A stretch of DNA of 46,591 nt from contig CALDDN010000008.1 of NCBI GenBank assembly GCA_937936615.1, positions 1 to 46,591 on the forward strand. The letters are read 5' to 3'. This document shows, piece after piece, positions 8,093 through 17,176 of this stretch (its first letter is position 1; the number at the start of each line of letters is the position of its first letter). The DNA comes from an uncultured Bacteroidia bacterium (GTDB taxonomy: Bacteria > Bacteroidota > Bacteroidia > J057 > CALDDN01). Under the pieces are notes generated by a model. The model was not told where the DNA came from. It saw only the letters and a list, made by a program, of their open reading frames with translations, and did not search any database. A program made the position numbers and the translations under genes.

Positions 8093-9565
8093 TTAGATGC
8101 TGCGGTTGGGGTCGATTTGTTCGAGCAGGTCGGCTACGCGGCGTACGAAGGCACCTCCCATTGCCCCGTCGATGATGCGGTGGTCGTAGGAATGGGACAG
8201 GAACATCATGTGCCGGATGGCGATGACATCGCCTTCGGGCAGTTCGAGCACGGCCGGTTTTTTCTTGATGGCTCCCGTAGCCAGAACGGCCACCTGGGGT
8301 TGCAGGATGATGGGCGTGCCCATGACGTTGCCGAAAGTGCCCACGTTGCTGAGGGTGTAGGTGCCGTCGGCCAGGTCATCGGGTTTGAGCTGGTTGGCGC
8401 GGGCCCGTTGGGTCAGGTCGTTGACGGCGCGGGCTAGGCCTGCCAGGTTGAGGCGGTCGGCGTTGCGGATGGTGGGTACGATCAGGTTGCCCGTGGGCAG
8501 GGCCACGGCCAGCCCGATGTTGATGTCTTTGCGGACGATGATTTTATCGCCGTCGACGGCAGCATTCACCCACGGGAACTCGCGCAGGGCGCGGGCCACA
8601 GCCTCGACAAAAAGCGGGGTAAAGGTGAGCTTCTCGCCGTACTGCTTTTCGAAGGCGGTTTTATGCTGTTCGCGCCAGCGCACCAGTGCCGTTACGTCGG
8701 CTTCGACGAAGGAGGTTACATGGGCCGAGGTGTGCTTCGAATAGACCATGTTTTCGGCAATCATCTTGCGCATACGGTCCATTTCGATGATTTCGACCTC
8801 GCCGCTGATGCTGAAGCTTTTCTTGGGCAGGCCGGCGGTGGTGGGGCTGCCGTTGCTTTCGGCGACGTAGCCGGTGGCAGGCCGTCCGCTGGGGGTAGGG
8901 GGCGGTGTGGTGCGGCTGGTGGCGGGTGCTGCCGGAGCGGATGGAGCCGGGGTGCTGGGGGCAAAGGCGGCGGCAGGCACCCCGCTGCGGCGGCTTTCGA
9001 CGTAGGCCAGGATGTCCTTTTTGGTTACGCGGCCCTCGGAGCCGGTGCCCGGGATGCGGTCCAGCTCATCGGTGCTGATTTGTTCTTCGCGGGCGATGTT
9101 GAGCACGAGGGGCGAATAGAAGCGGCCGCGGATGGGCTGCTGCAGCAGCAGGCCGGTCTTGTCGGCCTGGTAGCCCAGTTCGAGGTTTGATGTGGGGCTG
9201 CCCGCGGGTACGGGCGGGCTGTAGGAAGGCGGGCTGTAGGACGATCCAAAATCGGGGGTGCTGCTCGGGGTGGGGGCCGGTGCGGCGGTAGCGGCGGGTG
9301 CCGGTGCAGCTGCGGCGGCTGAACCCGACGAATCGAGGTAGGCGATGACGGTGCCTACGGGCACCACGTCGCCATCCTTGAACAGGATTTCGGTCAGCAC
9401 GCCTTCGCTCGAGGAGGGCACCTCGGAATCGACTTTGTCGGTGGCGATTTCGAGCACGGGTTCCTCGGCTTCGACGAAGTCGCCCGGATTCTTGAGCCAG
9501 CGAATGATGGTGGCTTCCATTATGCTTTCGCCCAGTTTGGGCATGACCAGTTCGATACGTGCCAT
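8093..9565 (-). CDS. 2-oxoacid dehydrogenase complex, dihydrolipoamide acyltransferase (E2)
   Basis: This 490-residue E2 subunit has one N-terminal lipoyl domain (2-77; lipoyl Lys44 in EIATDKVDSEVP). A Pro/Ala/Ser linker leads to a peripheral subunit-binding domain (SPLVLNIAREEQIS...GSEGRVTKKDI). A second Pro/Ala linker and the catalytic domain follow, ending in SHSYDHRIIDGAMGG with the catalytic His462/Asp466 pair (HxxxD). It transfers acyl groups from E1 to CoA. The DKVDSEVP lipoyl motif is common in Bacteroidota branched-chain or broad-specificity E2 proteins, but I cannot assign the substrate. No E1 or E3 gene is adjacent. It has its own consensus promoter about 40 nt upstream. Confidence 0.93.
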   Translation of the reverse strand: MARIELVMPKLGESIMEATIIRWLKNPGDFVEAEEPVLEIATDKVDSEVPSSSEGVLTEILFKDGDVVPVGTVIAYLDSSGSAAAAAPAPAATAAPAPTPSSTPDFGSSYSPPSYSPPVPAGSPTSNLELGYQADKTGLLLQQPIRGRFYSPLVLNIAREEQISTDELDRIPGTGSEGRVTKKDILAYVESRRSGVPAAAFAPSTPAPSAPAAPATSRTTPPPTPSGRPATGYVAESNGSPTTAGLPKKSFSISGEVEIIEMDRMRKMIAENMVYSKHTSAHVTSFVEADVTALVRWREQHKTAFEKQYGEKLTFTPLFVEAVARALREFPWVNAAVDGDKIIVRKDINIGLAVALPTGNLIVPTIRNADRLNLAGLARAVNDLTQRARANQLKPDDLADGTYTLSNVGTFGNVMGTPIILQPQVAVLATGAIKKKPAVLELPEGDVIAIRHMMFLSHSYDHRIIDGAMGGAFVRRVADLLEQIDPNRSI

Positions 9566-9605
9566 GATGCGTTCGGTTGGAGGCTGCGGCTGCTGTTGAA
9601 TTGTT

Positions 9606-9635
9606 CAAAGATAGGAAAAGGCTGCCAATTGCAAA
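9606..9635 (-). promoter_or_regulatory. Promoter of the E2-ribD-rfbB group
   Basis: On the minus strand TTTG (9635-9632) and TATCTTTG (9613-9606) are separated by 18 nt. This is a full match to the Bacteroidota promoter consensus, about 40 nt before the E2 start. Confidence 0.75.
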
Positions 9636-9949
9636 GGATTGGGGGCTGGGGCTGCATCCGGTTCCGATTTCGTACATGGCCGCTCGTCCCGCGAGCCACT
9701 GCTTTTGGGCTTGTTCCGCCATATATTGTCTGTCCGGATTTTGGGCCTGCTGCCAGCTTTTTTTGTGAATGTTGCGTTTTTTATTTTTTAATTAATTGAT
9801 TATTAAATTTTTTAAATAAAAAATTTGGACTATGTGTTTGAGTGCCGTATCGGCTGGGGGAACGGGATTGGAAATTGACTGAAAGAATGAGGATGGGTCG
9901 GCCTGGGTGGCCGGTCGAGGCAGGTTCTGGCACAAAAAATCGGCACGGA

Positions 9950-9982
9950 TTTGGTGGATGGCGAAAATCGTTTCTATATTTG
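9950..9982 (+). promoter_or_regulatory. Upstream promoter candidate for the str/S10/spc/alpha superlocus
   Basis: TTTG (9950-9953) and TATATTTG (9975-9982) are separated by 21 nt, fitting the Bacteroidota consensus. The predicted transcript would start near 9989 and carry a leader of about 430 nt. Confidence 0.6.
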
Positions 9983-10001
9983 TGCACTCAATACGGGTAG
10001 C

Positions 10002-10010
10002 TGTGGATAA
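10002..10010 (-). promoter_or_regulatory. Consensus DnaA box
   Basis: TGTGGATAA is the exact reverse complement of the strong DnaA box TTATCCACA. It lies about 20 nt after the first candidate promoter. I found no second box in this intergenic region, so an origin is not supported; a regulatory or chance site is possible. Confidence 0.35.
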
Positions 10011-10194
10011 ACAGCGGTGATGCCAACGGTTGAGGGTCTGCGAGCGGGTGAAGAACCGAAAACAGGTTCCGCACTCCTTATTTTTTTCGCCCCCCTTTCC
10101 TCCTTCACCAGCGTTAAGATTGTCTGAGTTGCCCGCCTGAGTAAAAATTTTTATTCGGTTGGGGCGATATCGCTTCCGGTTGGTCGCAAAGTTG

Positions 10195-10202
10195 TACCTT
10201 TG
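10195..10202 (+). promoter_or_regulatory. Proximal -7 element upstream of rpsL
   Basis: TACCTTTG matches TAnnTTTG exactly, about 217 nt before rpsL. No TTG lies at the right distance upstream, so only the -7 half is supported. Just downstream, CCGCT-GAA-AGCGG can form a small hairpin at the predicted 5' end of the leader. Confidence 0.5.
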
Positions 10203-10418
10203 TAGCCCGCTGAAAGCGGTCAGCTTCCAAGTGAATGGAACGACAAGCTCGAAAATATACATACTTTTCAGACGCAAGCTCGGCAGAAGGCCAAACGGCT
10301 ATCAGACAACTGAATTTTAGATTGACCAGCATCGAAGCTTAACAACAGTTCAATAATATCCGCCGAGGCGCGGCCACCGGCCCCGATCGGTACCACCGGA
10401 AAAAAGCCGGATATACGT

Positions 10419-10817
10419 ATGCCAACCATACAGCAGTTAGTCCGCAAGGGCCGCGAGATGAAGGCCCGCAAGAGCAAGTCGCCCGCTTTGACCAGCTGCC
10501 CGCAGCGGCGGGGCGTGTGCGTGCGCGTCTACACCACCACTCCCAAGAAGCCGAACTCGGCCATGCGGAAGGTGGCCCGCGTCAAGCTTACCAACCAGAT
10601 CGAGGTCAACGCCTACATCCCGGGCGAAGGCCACAACCTGCAGGAGCACTCGATGGTGCTCGTACGCGGCGGACGGGTCAAAGACCTGCCGGGCGTTCGT
10701 TACCACATCGTGCGCGGTGCTCTCGATACGGCCGGCGTCAACGGCCGCAAGCAGGCTCGTTCCAAGTATGGTACCAAGAAAGGCGGCGTCGTTCAGGTAA
10801 CCAAGAAGAAGAAGTAA
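10419..10817 (+). CDS. rpsL: Ribosomal protein uS12
   Basis: This 132-residue protein of the decoding centre contains the conserved loops [10 protein letters not shown] (the site of classical streptomycin-resistance changes; the wild-type Lys is present) and [10 protein letters not shown]. The basic C-terminus [13 protein letters not shown] is typical. It opens the str cluster. A 144-nt gap before rpsG is the widest in this part of the cluster and could hold a control element, though I see no clear promoter there. There is no SD sequence before the ATG. Confidence 0.98.
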   Translation: MPTIQQLVRKGREMKARKSKSPALTSCPQRRGVCVRVYTTTPKKPNSAMRKVARVKLTNQIEVNAYIPGEGHNLQEHSMVLVRGGRVKDLPGVRYHIVRGALDTAGVNGRKQARSKYGTKKGGVVQVTKKKK

Positions 10818-10961
10818 ACCCGAGTGAATGAATTGAGTGCGCGATCGCAGATCGCAACACCCCTTGGATATAGTAGATTTTCTGATTTACGCATACATCG
10901 GACGGACCCGACACAAGCCTGCATCCAATAAATAACTCATAATCAATCGTTTCGGCCCCTC

Positions 10962-11429
10962 ATGCGCAACCGCAAAGCCCCTGAACGTGAAATCCTGCCC
11001 GACCCCAAGTTCCAGAGCCGCCTGGTCACCAAGTTTGTCAACCGGCTCATGGTCGATGGCAAAAAGAGCGTAGCCTACGGCATTCTGTATGGTGCCCTGG
11101 ACCTGGTCGAGCAGAAGACCCAGCAGAACGGCCTGGAGGTATTCGAGGCCGCCCTCAACAACGTGATGCCCGTTGTGGAAGTGCGCAGCCGCCGCGTGGG
11201 CGGTGCCACCTTCCAGATTCCGACGGAGGTGCGCCCCAAGCGACGTCAGGCTCTGGGCATGAAGTGGCTCATCCAATACAGCCGCAACCGCAACGAACCC
11301 ACCATGCGCGAACGCCTGGCCAACGAGATCATCGCCGCCTCGAAAAATGAAGGTACGACCGTCAAAAAGAAAGACGATACCCACCGCATGGCCGAAGCCA
11401 ACAAAGCCTTCTCGCACTTCCGCTTCTAA
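10962..11429 (+). CDS. rpsG: Ribosomal protein uS7
   Basis: This 155-residue protein begins [17 protein letters not shown] and contains [20 protein letters not shown] and the conserved [19 protein letters not shown] segment. The C-terminal [15 protein letters not shown] matches the Bacteroidota form. uS7 nucleates assembly of the 30S head and contacts the tRNA exit site. It is followed 85 nt later by fusA. Confidence 0.98.
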   Translation: MRNRKAPEREILPDPKFQSRLVTKFVNRLMVDGKKSVAYGILYGALDLVEQKTQQNGLEVFEAALNNVMPVVEVRSRRVGGATFQIPTEVRPKRRQALGMKWLIQYSRNRNEPTMRERLANEIIAASKNEGTTVKKKDDTHRMAEANKAFSHFRF

Positions 11430-11514
11430 GGAAACAGAATAGAACAGCAAAACCAAACCCGATTCCATCCAAACGGCCCTTAACCCCTAACCGCATACCG
11501 AATTCCCCAGCGCG

Positions 11515-13620
11515 ATGAAAACTAGCGACCTTGTCCGCCTGCGCAACATCGGCATCATGGCCCACATCGATGCCGGCAAAACCACCACCACCGAGCGCAT
11601 CCTCTTCTATACGGGGGTCGTGCACAAAATCGGGGAGGTGCACGACGGTGCAGCCACGATGGACTGGATGGAGCAGGAGCAGGAACGTGGCATCACCATT
11701 ACTTCGGCAGCCACCACCTGCTACTGGAACTACGGCGGCGACCAGTACCGGATCAACATCATCGACACCCCAGGCCACGTGGACTTTACCGTGGAGGTGG
11801 AACGCTCGCTGCGCGTGCTCGATGGTGCCGTAGCCGTCTATTGCTCCGTAGGTGGCGTGCAGCCCCAGTCGGAAACCGTCTGGCGGCAGGCCAACAAATA
11901 CCAAGTCCCCCGCATTGCTTTCGTCAACAAGATGGACCGCATCGGGGCCGACTTCTTCAGTGTCTACAATCAGATTCGCGAACGCCTGGGGGCCAACCCC
12001 GTGCCCGTTCAGATTCCCATCGGGGCCGAAGAAAAGTTCCGGGGCGTCGTCGACCTCATCCGCTTCAAAGCCATCATTTGGAAAGACGAGACGATGGGGG
12101 CCGACTACTCGATCGAAGACATACCCGCCGACCTGCTCGACGAAGCTACCGAATGGCGGACCAAAATGATCGAGTCGATCGCCGAATACGACGACTCGCT
12201 CATGGAAAAATTCTTCGACAACCCCGACTCGATCACCGAGGACGAAATCAAAGCCGCCATCCGCAAAGCGACCCTCTCGTTCTCGATCGTACCCATGCTC
12301 TGCGGAACGGCCTTCAAAAACAAAGGCGTGCAGACCCTGCTCGATGCCGTGGTCTCGTTCCTGCCCTCGCCGCTAGACCTGCCCCCTATCGTGGGTACCA
12401 ACCCCAAGACGGGCGAAGAGGAAGTACGCAAGCCCGAATTCGACCAGCCCTTTGCCGCGCTGGCCTTCAAGATCATGACCGACCCCTTCGTGGGCCGTCT
12501 GGCCTTCTTCCGCGCCTATTCGGGCCAGCTCGAAGGCGGTTCCTATGTGCTCAACAACCGTACGGGCGACAAGGAACGCATCAGCCGCCTGCTGCAGATG
12601 CACGCCAACAAGCAGAACCAGATCGATAAGGTCATGGCCGGCGACATCGCCGCGGCCGTGGGTTTCAAATCGATCCGCACGGGCGACACGCTCACCGACC
12701 TCAACAACCCGATCGTGCTCGAGTCGATGTCGTTCCCCGAACCGGTGATCGAACTGGCCATCGAACCCAAGACCCAGGCCGACAGCGACCGCCTCTCCAA
12801 CGGCCTCAACAAACTGGCCGAGGAAGACCCCACCTTCCGCGTCAAAATCGACGAGGAGTCGGGCCAGACGATCATCGCCGGCATGGGCGAGCTGCACCTC
12901 GAAATCCTGGTCGACCGCCTCAAGCGCGAATTCAAAGTCGAAGTCAACCAGGGCCAGCCCCAGGTATCGTACCGCGAAACCATTCTGGGCAGCACGACCC
13001 ACCGCGAGAAATTCGCCAAGCAGACCGGTGGCCGCGGTAAGTTCGCCGACATCGAAATCGAAATCAGCCCCGCCTCCAACGGCGAAGCCATCGAGTTTGT
13101 CAACGAAATCAAAGGCGGGGTCATCCCCAAAGAATTCATCCCCGCCGTCGAGAAAGGCTTCCGCAACGCGGTCAAGGACGGCATCCTGGCCGGTTTCGAA
13201 GCCGTGGGCATCAAATGCCGGCTCTACGACGGCTCGTTCCACCCCGTGGACTCCGACTCGCTGTCCTTCGAACTGTGCGCCCGCTACGCCTTCCGCGAAG
13301 CCTCGAAAAAATGCCAGCCCGTCATCCTGGAACCGATCATGAAGGTCGAAGTCGAAACACCCGAAGAATACATGGGCGGCATCGTAGGCGACCTGAACAA
13401 ACGCCGCGGCCAGATCGCCTCGATGGATTCACGGGGCAACGCCAAGGTGATCCTCGCCTATGTACCGCTTTCCGAAATGTTCGGCTACGTAACGCAGCTG
13501 CGCACCCTCTCCTCGGGCCGGGCTTCCTCGACCATGGAATTTGCCCGCTACGAGCAGACGCCACGCAACATTCAGGACGAAGTCATCGCCAAATCCAAAG
13601 GAATTAAAGAAATCGCTTAA
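11515..13620 (+). CDS. fusA: Translation elongation factor G
   Basis: At 701 residues it is full length. The G domain has the P-loop [30 protein letters not shown] and [10 protein letters not shown]. Domains II-V follow, with [18 protein letters not shown] in domain III and [19 protein letters not shown] near the end. EF-G drives translocation and, with RRF, ribosome recycling. No tuf gene follows; rpsJ begins 27 nt downstream, joining the str and S10 clusters directly. Confidence 0.98.
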   Translation: MKTSDLVRLRNIGIMAHIDAGKTTTTERILFYTGVVHKIGEVHDGAATMDWMEQEQERGITITSAATTCYWNYGGDQYRINIIDTPGHVDFTVEVERSLRVLDGAVAVYCSVGGVQPQSETVWRQANKYQVPRIAFVNKMDRIGADFFSVYNQIRERLGANPVPVQIPIGAEEKFRGVVDLIRFKAIIWKDETMGADYSIEDIPADLLDEATEWRTKMIESIAEYDDSLMEKFFDNPDSITEDEIKAAIRKATLSFSIVPMLCGTAFKNKGVQTLLDAVVSFLPSPLDLPPIVGTNPKTGEEEVRKPEFDQPFAALAFKIMTDPFVGRLAFFRAYSGQLEGGSYVLNNRTGDKERISRLLQMHANKQNQIDKVMAGDIAAAVGFKSIRTGDTLTDLNNPIVLESMSFPEPVIELAIEPKTQADSDRLSNGLNKLAEEDPTFRVKIDEESGQTIIAGMGELHLEILVDRLKREFKVEVNQGQPQVSYRETILGSTTHREKFAKQTGGRGKFADIEIEISPASNGEAIEFVNEIKGGVIPKEFIPAVEKGFRNAVKDGILAGFEAVGIKCRLYDGSFHPVDSDSLSFELCARYAFREASKKCQPVILEPIMKVEVETPEEYMGGIVGDLNKRRGQIASMDSRGNAKVILAYVPLSEMFGYVTQLRTLSSGRASSTMEFARYEQTPRNIQDEVIAKSKGIKEIA

Positions 13621-13647
13621 GTCTCAGGCAACCAGTCCCGCAAGGCC

Positions 13648-13959
13648 ATGTCCTCCTCCCAGCGCATACGCATCAAGCTCAAGTCCTACGACCACAACCT
13701 GGTCGACCGCTCGGCCGAGAAAATCGTCAAAGCCGTCAAATCGAGTGGGGCTATTGTCAGCGGTCCCATTCCGCTACCCACCGAAAAGGTCATCATCACC
13801 GTCAACCGCTCGCCGCACGTCAACAAGAAATCACGCGAGCAGTTTCAGGTCTGCTCCTACAAGCGGCTGATCGACATTTTCAGCAACAGTGCCAAAACCC
13901 TCGATGCCCTCATGAAGCTGGACCTGCCTTCGGGCGTAGATGTAGTTATCAAAGGCTGA
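13648..13959 (+). CDS. rpsJ: Ribosomal protein uS10
   Basis: This 103-residue protein contains [20 protein letters not shown], the GPIPLPT turn and a C-terminal SGVDVVIKG. uS10 sits in the 30S head and, paired with NusB, also takes part in transcription antitermination. It opens the S10 part of the locus. Confidence 0.98.
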   Translation: MSSSQRIRIKLKSYDHNLVDRSAEKIVKAVKSSGAIVSGPIPLPTEKVIITVNRSPHVNKKSREQFQVCSYKRLIDIFSNSAKTLDALMKLDLPSGVDVVIKG

Positions 13960-13968
13960 AACCAGAGC

Positions 13969-13974
13969 AGGAGA
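13969..13974 (+). promoter_or_regulatory. SD-like AGGAGA before rplC
   Basis: AGGAGA lies 7 nt before the rplC ATG and is one of only a few SD-like sequences in the window. It matches the variant 16S tail (complement AAAGGAGATC) at six positions, including the altered one. Confidence 0.45.
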
Positions 13975-13981
13975 AAAACCG

Positions 13982-14599
13982 ATGTCAGGCATTATTGGAA
14001 GAAAACTGGGCATGACCAGCGTATACGATCCGGGCGGCCGCTTTGTGGCCTGCACCATCATCGAAGCTGGCCCCTGCGTCGTTACGCAGATCAAAACCGA
14101 GGCGACCGACGGCTACCGCGCCGTGCAGATCGCCTTCGACGACAAAAAAGAGAAAAATACCCCCAAGCCCCTGGTGGGTCATTTCAAGAAAGCGGGCACC
14201 ACACCCAAACGCATTGTCCGCGAATTCGACCTCGACCCCGATGCCTACAAACTGGGCGACCTCGTAACAGTCGACCTCTTCGAACAGGGCAACTTCATCG
14301 ACGTAGTCGGCACCTCGAAGGGCAAAGGTTTTCAGGGGGTGGTCAAGCGGCACGGTTTCGGCGGCGTGGGCGGCCAGACACACGGCCAGCACAACCGCGG
14401 ACGCGCTCCCGGTTCGATCGGTGCCTGCTCGTTTCCGGCCCGCGTCTTCAAAGGCAAACGCCTGGGCGGCCGCATGGGCAACGCCCGCGTCAAAGTGCAG
14501 AACCTCAAGGTGCTGCAGGTCATACCCGAAAAGAATCTGCTGATCGTAACCGGTGCCGTACCCGGTGCCAATGGCTCCTACGTATTAATCGAGAAATAA
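13982..14599 (+). CDS. rplC: Ribosomal protein uL3
   Basis: This 205-residue protein starts [20 protein letters not shown]. The long loop that reaches toward the peptidyl transferase centre is present ([31 protein letters not shown]). The gap from rpsJ is 22 nt and contains an SD-like AGGAGA. rplD starts 4 nt after the stop. Confidence 0.98.
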   Translation: MSGIIGRKLGMTSVYDPGGRFVACTIIEAGPCVVTQIKTEATDGYRAVQIAFDDKKEKNTPKPLVGHFKKAGTTPKRIVREFDLDPDAYKLGDLVTVDLFEQGNFIDVVGTSKGKGFQGVVKRHGFGGVGGQTHGQHNRGRAPGSIGACSFPARVFKGKRLGGRMGNARVKVQNLKVLQVIPEKNLLIVTGAVPGANGSYVLIEK

Positions 14600-14603
14600 A
14601 CCG

Positions 14604-15227
14604 ATGCAGCTCCCTGTAGTCAGCCCCAGCGGCAGCCCCGCCGGATCGGTCGAACTGAGCGACCGCATCGCCCGCCAGGAACCCAACGACCACGCCATCT
14701 GGCTGGACGTCAAAGCCTACCTGGCCCACCAGCGGCAAGGCACCCACAAAACCAAGGAACGCGGCGAGGTGCGAGGCAGCACCAAAAAGCCCTTCCGCCA
14801 GAAAGGTACGGGCGGTGCCCGCGCCGGCCACAAACGCAGCCCCCTCTGGCGGCACGGTGGCACGGTCTTCGGCCCCAAACCCCACCTCTATACCCATAAA
14901 GTAAACCGCAAGGTCAAGCAGCTGGCCCGCCGCAGTGCCCTGGCCTACAAGCTCAACAGCGAGTCGCTGAGCGTGCTGCAGCGGCCCGCCTTCAACGCGC
15001 CCAAGACCAGCGACTTCCGCAACCTGCTGAGCAAAATGCCCTTCCAGGGCCGCAAACTGCTCTTCGTAACCGCCGGTACGGACAACAACCTCTACCTGGC
15101 CGGCCGCAACCTCGAACGGGTGCACTTTGCCCGGGCCGAGCAGCTCTGCACCTACGACATCGTCAACGCCGAACACATCGTCCTGCTCGACGATTCGGTC
15201 GAAATTCTCAACCGCATTCTGGGTTAA
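14604..15227 (+). CDS. rplD: Ribosomal protein uL4
   Basis: This 207-residue protein has the exit-tunnel loop [20 protein letters not shown] and the globular C-terminal part ending EILNRILG. In E. coli uL4 also represses the S10 operon; whether it does so here cannot be read from the sequence. It is tightly packed between rplC (4 nt) and rplW (5 nt). Confidence 0.98.
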   Translation: MQLPVVSPSGSPAGSVELSDRIARQEPNDHAIWLDVKAYLAHQRQGTHKTKERGEVRGSTKKPFRQKGTGGARAGHKRSPLWRHGGTVFGPKPHLYTHKVNRKVKQLARRSALAYKLNSESLSVLQRPAFNAPKTSDFRNLLSKMPFQGRKLLFVTAGTDNNLYLAGRNLERVHFARAEQLCTYDIVNAEHIVLLDDSVEILNRILG

Positions 15228-15232
15228 GTGCC

Positions 15233-15532
15233 GTGAAACAGATCCTCATCCGCCCCCTGATCACCGAAAAGGTGAACAAGCTCACCGAGAAGCACAACGA
15301 AGAGCAATATGCCTTCCTCGTGCACATCGACGCGAACAAGATCGAAATCCGCCAGGCCATCGAGCAGCTCTATCAGGTGCAAGTCAAAAGCGTGCGTACC
15401 GTCATCCAGCGGCCCAAGCACCGCTCGCGTTTCACCAAGACTGGCATCCTGCGCGGCAAGACCGAACGGCGCAAAAAAGCTTTCATCTCGCTGGCCGCGG
15501 GCCAGAAAATCGATTATTACGCTAACGTCTGA
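15233..15532 (+). CDS. rplW: Ribosomal protein uL23
   Basis: The GTG start at 15233 gives [20 protein letters not shown], the expected N-terminus of this 99-residue protein. uL23 lies at the exit of the peptide tunnel and is the docking site for trigger factor and SRP. It ends 11 nt before rplB. Confidence 0.97.
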   Translation: MKQILIRPLITEKVNKLTEKHNEEQYAFLVHIDANKIEIRQAIEQLYQVQVKSVRTVIQRPKHRSRFTKTGILRGKTERRKKAFISLAAGQKIDYYANV

Positions 15533-15543
15533 GAACCCGCGTC

Positions 15544-16380
15544 ATGGCAATCCGTAAGCTCAAACCCGTAACCCCGGCCATGCGCCACCGCTCGGTGTCC
15601 GATTTCAAAGAAATCACCAAGACCCGGCCCGAGCCTACGCTCGTCGAAGCGATCTCGAGTACCGGCGGACGTAACAACGACGGCCGGCGCACCACCCGCT
15701 ACCGCGGAGGCGGCCACAAGCGCAAATACCGCATCATCGACTTCCGTCGCGACAAGCTCGACATCCCGGCCAAAGTCCATTCCATCGAATACGACCCCAA
15801 CCGCAGTGCCCGCATCGCCCTGCTGCACTACGTCGATGGCGAAAAACGCTACATCATCGCCCCCGACAAGCTGCAGGTAGGTCAGATGATCGTATCGGGC
15901 GAACAGGTCGCCCCGACCGTCGGCAACTGCATGCCCCTGGGCAACATCCCGCTCGGTGCCGTAGTCCACAACATCGAACTGCAGCCCGGTCGGGGCGGAG
16001 TCATGGCCCGCAGTGCCGGCACCTACTGCCAGCTGGCCGCCAAAGAGGGCCGCTTCGTGGTGCTGAAACTGCCCTCGGGCGAGACCCGCCGCGTGCTGGC
16101 CGCCTGCCGCGCCACCATCGGCACCGTCAGCAACGGCACGCACATGAACATCTCGATCGGCAAAGCCGGTCGCAGCCGCTGGCTGGGCCGCCGCCCGCGC
16201 ACCCGCGGTGTGGCCATGAACCCGGTCGACCACCCGATGGGCGGTGGCGAGGGCCGCGCCAGTGGCGGCCACCCCCGCTCGCGCAACGGCCTCTACGCCA
16301 AAGGCCTCAAAACCCGCAAGCCCAAGAAGCACTCGAATCAGTATATCATTTCGCGCCGCAAGGCCCGTAAAGGGAAATAA
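15544..16380 (+). CDS. rplB: Ribosomal protein uL2
   Basis: This 278-residue protein contains the conserved near-catalytic-centre segment [18 protein letters not shown] and the RNA-binding core [18 protein letters not shown]. uL2 is needed for subunit association and peptidyl transfer. The length and ends are standard. Confidence 0.98.
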   Translation: MAIRKLKPVTPAMRHRSVSDFKEITKTRPEPTLVEAISSTGGRNNDGRRTTRYRGGGHKRKYRIIDFRRDKLDIPAKVHSIEYDPNRSARIALLHYVDGEKRYIIAPDKLQVGQMIVSGEQVAPTVGNCMPLGNIPLGAVVHNIELQPGRGGVMARSAGTYCQLAAKEGRFVVLKLPSGETRRVLAACRATIGTVSNGTHMNISIGKAGRSRWLGRRPRTRGVAMNPVDHPMGGGEGRASGGHPRSRNGLYAKGLKTRKPKKHSNQYIISRRKARKGK

Positions 16381-16383
16381 GCC

Positions 16384-16665
16384 ATGCCCCGTTCGCTGAA
16401 AAAAGGACCCTTCATCGACCTGAACCTCGAGCGCAAGGTGCTCGAGCTCAACAGGAAAGGCGAAAAGAAAGCCATCAAAACCTGGGCACGCCGCAGCATG
16501 ATCACGCCCGATTTTGTGGGCCATACCATCGCCATTCACAACGGTAACAAGTTCATCCCGGTTTATATCTCGGAAAACATGGTGGGCCACAAGCTGGGCG
16601 AATTTGCCCCTACCCGTACCTTCCGGGGCCACGCCGGCCAGAAACAGGACAAAAAGAAGAAGTAA
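16384..16665 (+). CDS. rpsS: Ribosomal protein uS19
   Basis: This 93-residue protein starts [19 protein letters not shown] and contains the family signature segment around [17 protein letters not shown]. It lies in the 30S head near the A-site finger. It begins 3 nt after rplB and ends in a short Lys run (QKQDKKKK). Confidence 0.98.
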   Translation: MPRSLKKGPFIDLNLERKVLELNRKGEKKAIKTWARRSMITPDFVGHTIAIHNGNKFIPVYISENMVGHKLGEFAPTRTFRGHAGQKQDKKKK

Positions 16666-16671
16666 GCCTCC

Positions 16672-17157
16672 ATGCACACCCCACCACCACCCAAACCCAC
16701 GCGGCGGGAGAAAATCGCCCAAGGTCTGCCCAAAGCACCGGGCAACCGCAAGGCCCGCCGTGCCGAAGCCCTGCGCCTCGAACGCCAGGACCAGGTCAAG
16801 GCCGAGCTGCGCAACTACCCGTCGTCGCCGCGCAAGATGCGTCTGGTGGCCGATCTGGTTCGGGGCCGCAACGTGGGCGATGCCCTGGCCGTGCTGCAGA
16901 TCACGAACAAGTATGCCGCCGAACCCCTCGAGAAACTCATCCGTTCGGCTCTCGATGTTTTCAATCAGAAATTTGAAGAGGAAAGCAGCCGTTCCGACGA
17001 GCTGATCGTAAGCGAAATCTTCGTCGACGGCGGTCGCCAGCTCAAGCGGCTGCGCCCCGCCCCGCAAGGACGCGCCTACCGCGTGCGCAAACGTTCGCAC
17101 CACGTAACGGTCTATCTAGCCTATCCGCCCACTTTCGATTCCACCCCCGACGCCTAA
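16672..17157 (+). CDS. rplV: Ribosomal protein uL22 with N-terminal extension
   Basis: The uL22 core begins near residue 43 (KAELRNYPSSPRKMRLVADL) and ends in the usual tunnel hairpin and RVRKRSHHVTVYL. In front of it is a Pro- and Arg/Lys-rich arm of about 42 residues (MHTPPPPKPTRREKIAQG) that most bacterial uL22 proteins lack; the family is usually near 110-120 residues and this is 161. The ATG at 16672 lies 6 nt after rpsS, so the arm is probably translated. The first ATG inside the core lies well into conserved sequence and would truncate it. Confidence 0.94.
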   Translation: MHTPPPPKPTRREKIAQGLPKAPGNRKARRAEALRLERQDQVKAELRNYPSSPRKMRLVADLVRGRNVGDALAVLQITNKYAAEPLEKLIRSALDVFNQKFEEESSRSDELIVSEIFVDGGRQLKRLRPAPQGRAYRVRKRSHHVTVYLAYPPTFDSTPDA

Positions 17158-17176
17158 GCCTTAACTCAACACTACC

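Larger units (their letters stand above)
9636..10418. other. Long AT-rich control region between E2 and the str operon
   Basis: No convincing gene lies here. It holds a very AT-rich tract (about 9755-9830) full of T and A runs, two candidate plus-strand promoters, one consensus DnaA box, and a leader of at least 200 nt before rpsL. The short frames in the ORF track here (for example 9792..10277 minus) have no recognisable domains and cross the promoters. Confidence 0.6.

Noticed and set aside
9750-10020. Replication origin
   Set aside because: There is an AT tract but only one DnaA box, and no dnaA, dnaN or other origin neighbours.
9792-10277. 161-aa minus-strand ORF in the str control region
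   Set aside because: It has no domain pattern, crosses two promoters and the AT tract, and its composition looks random.
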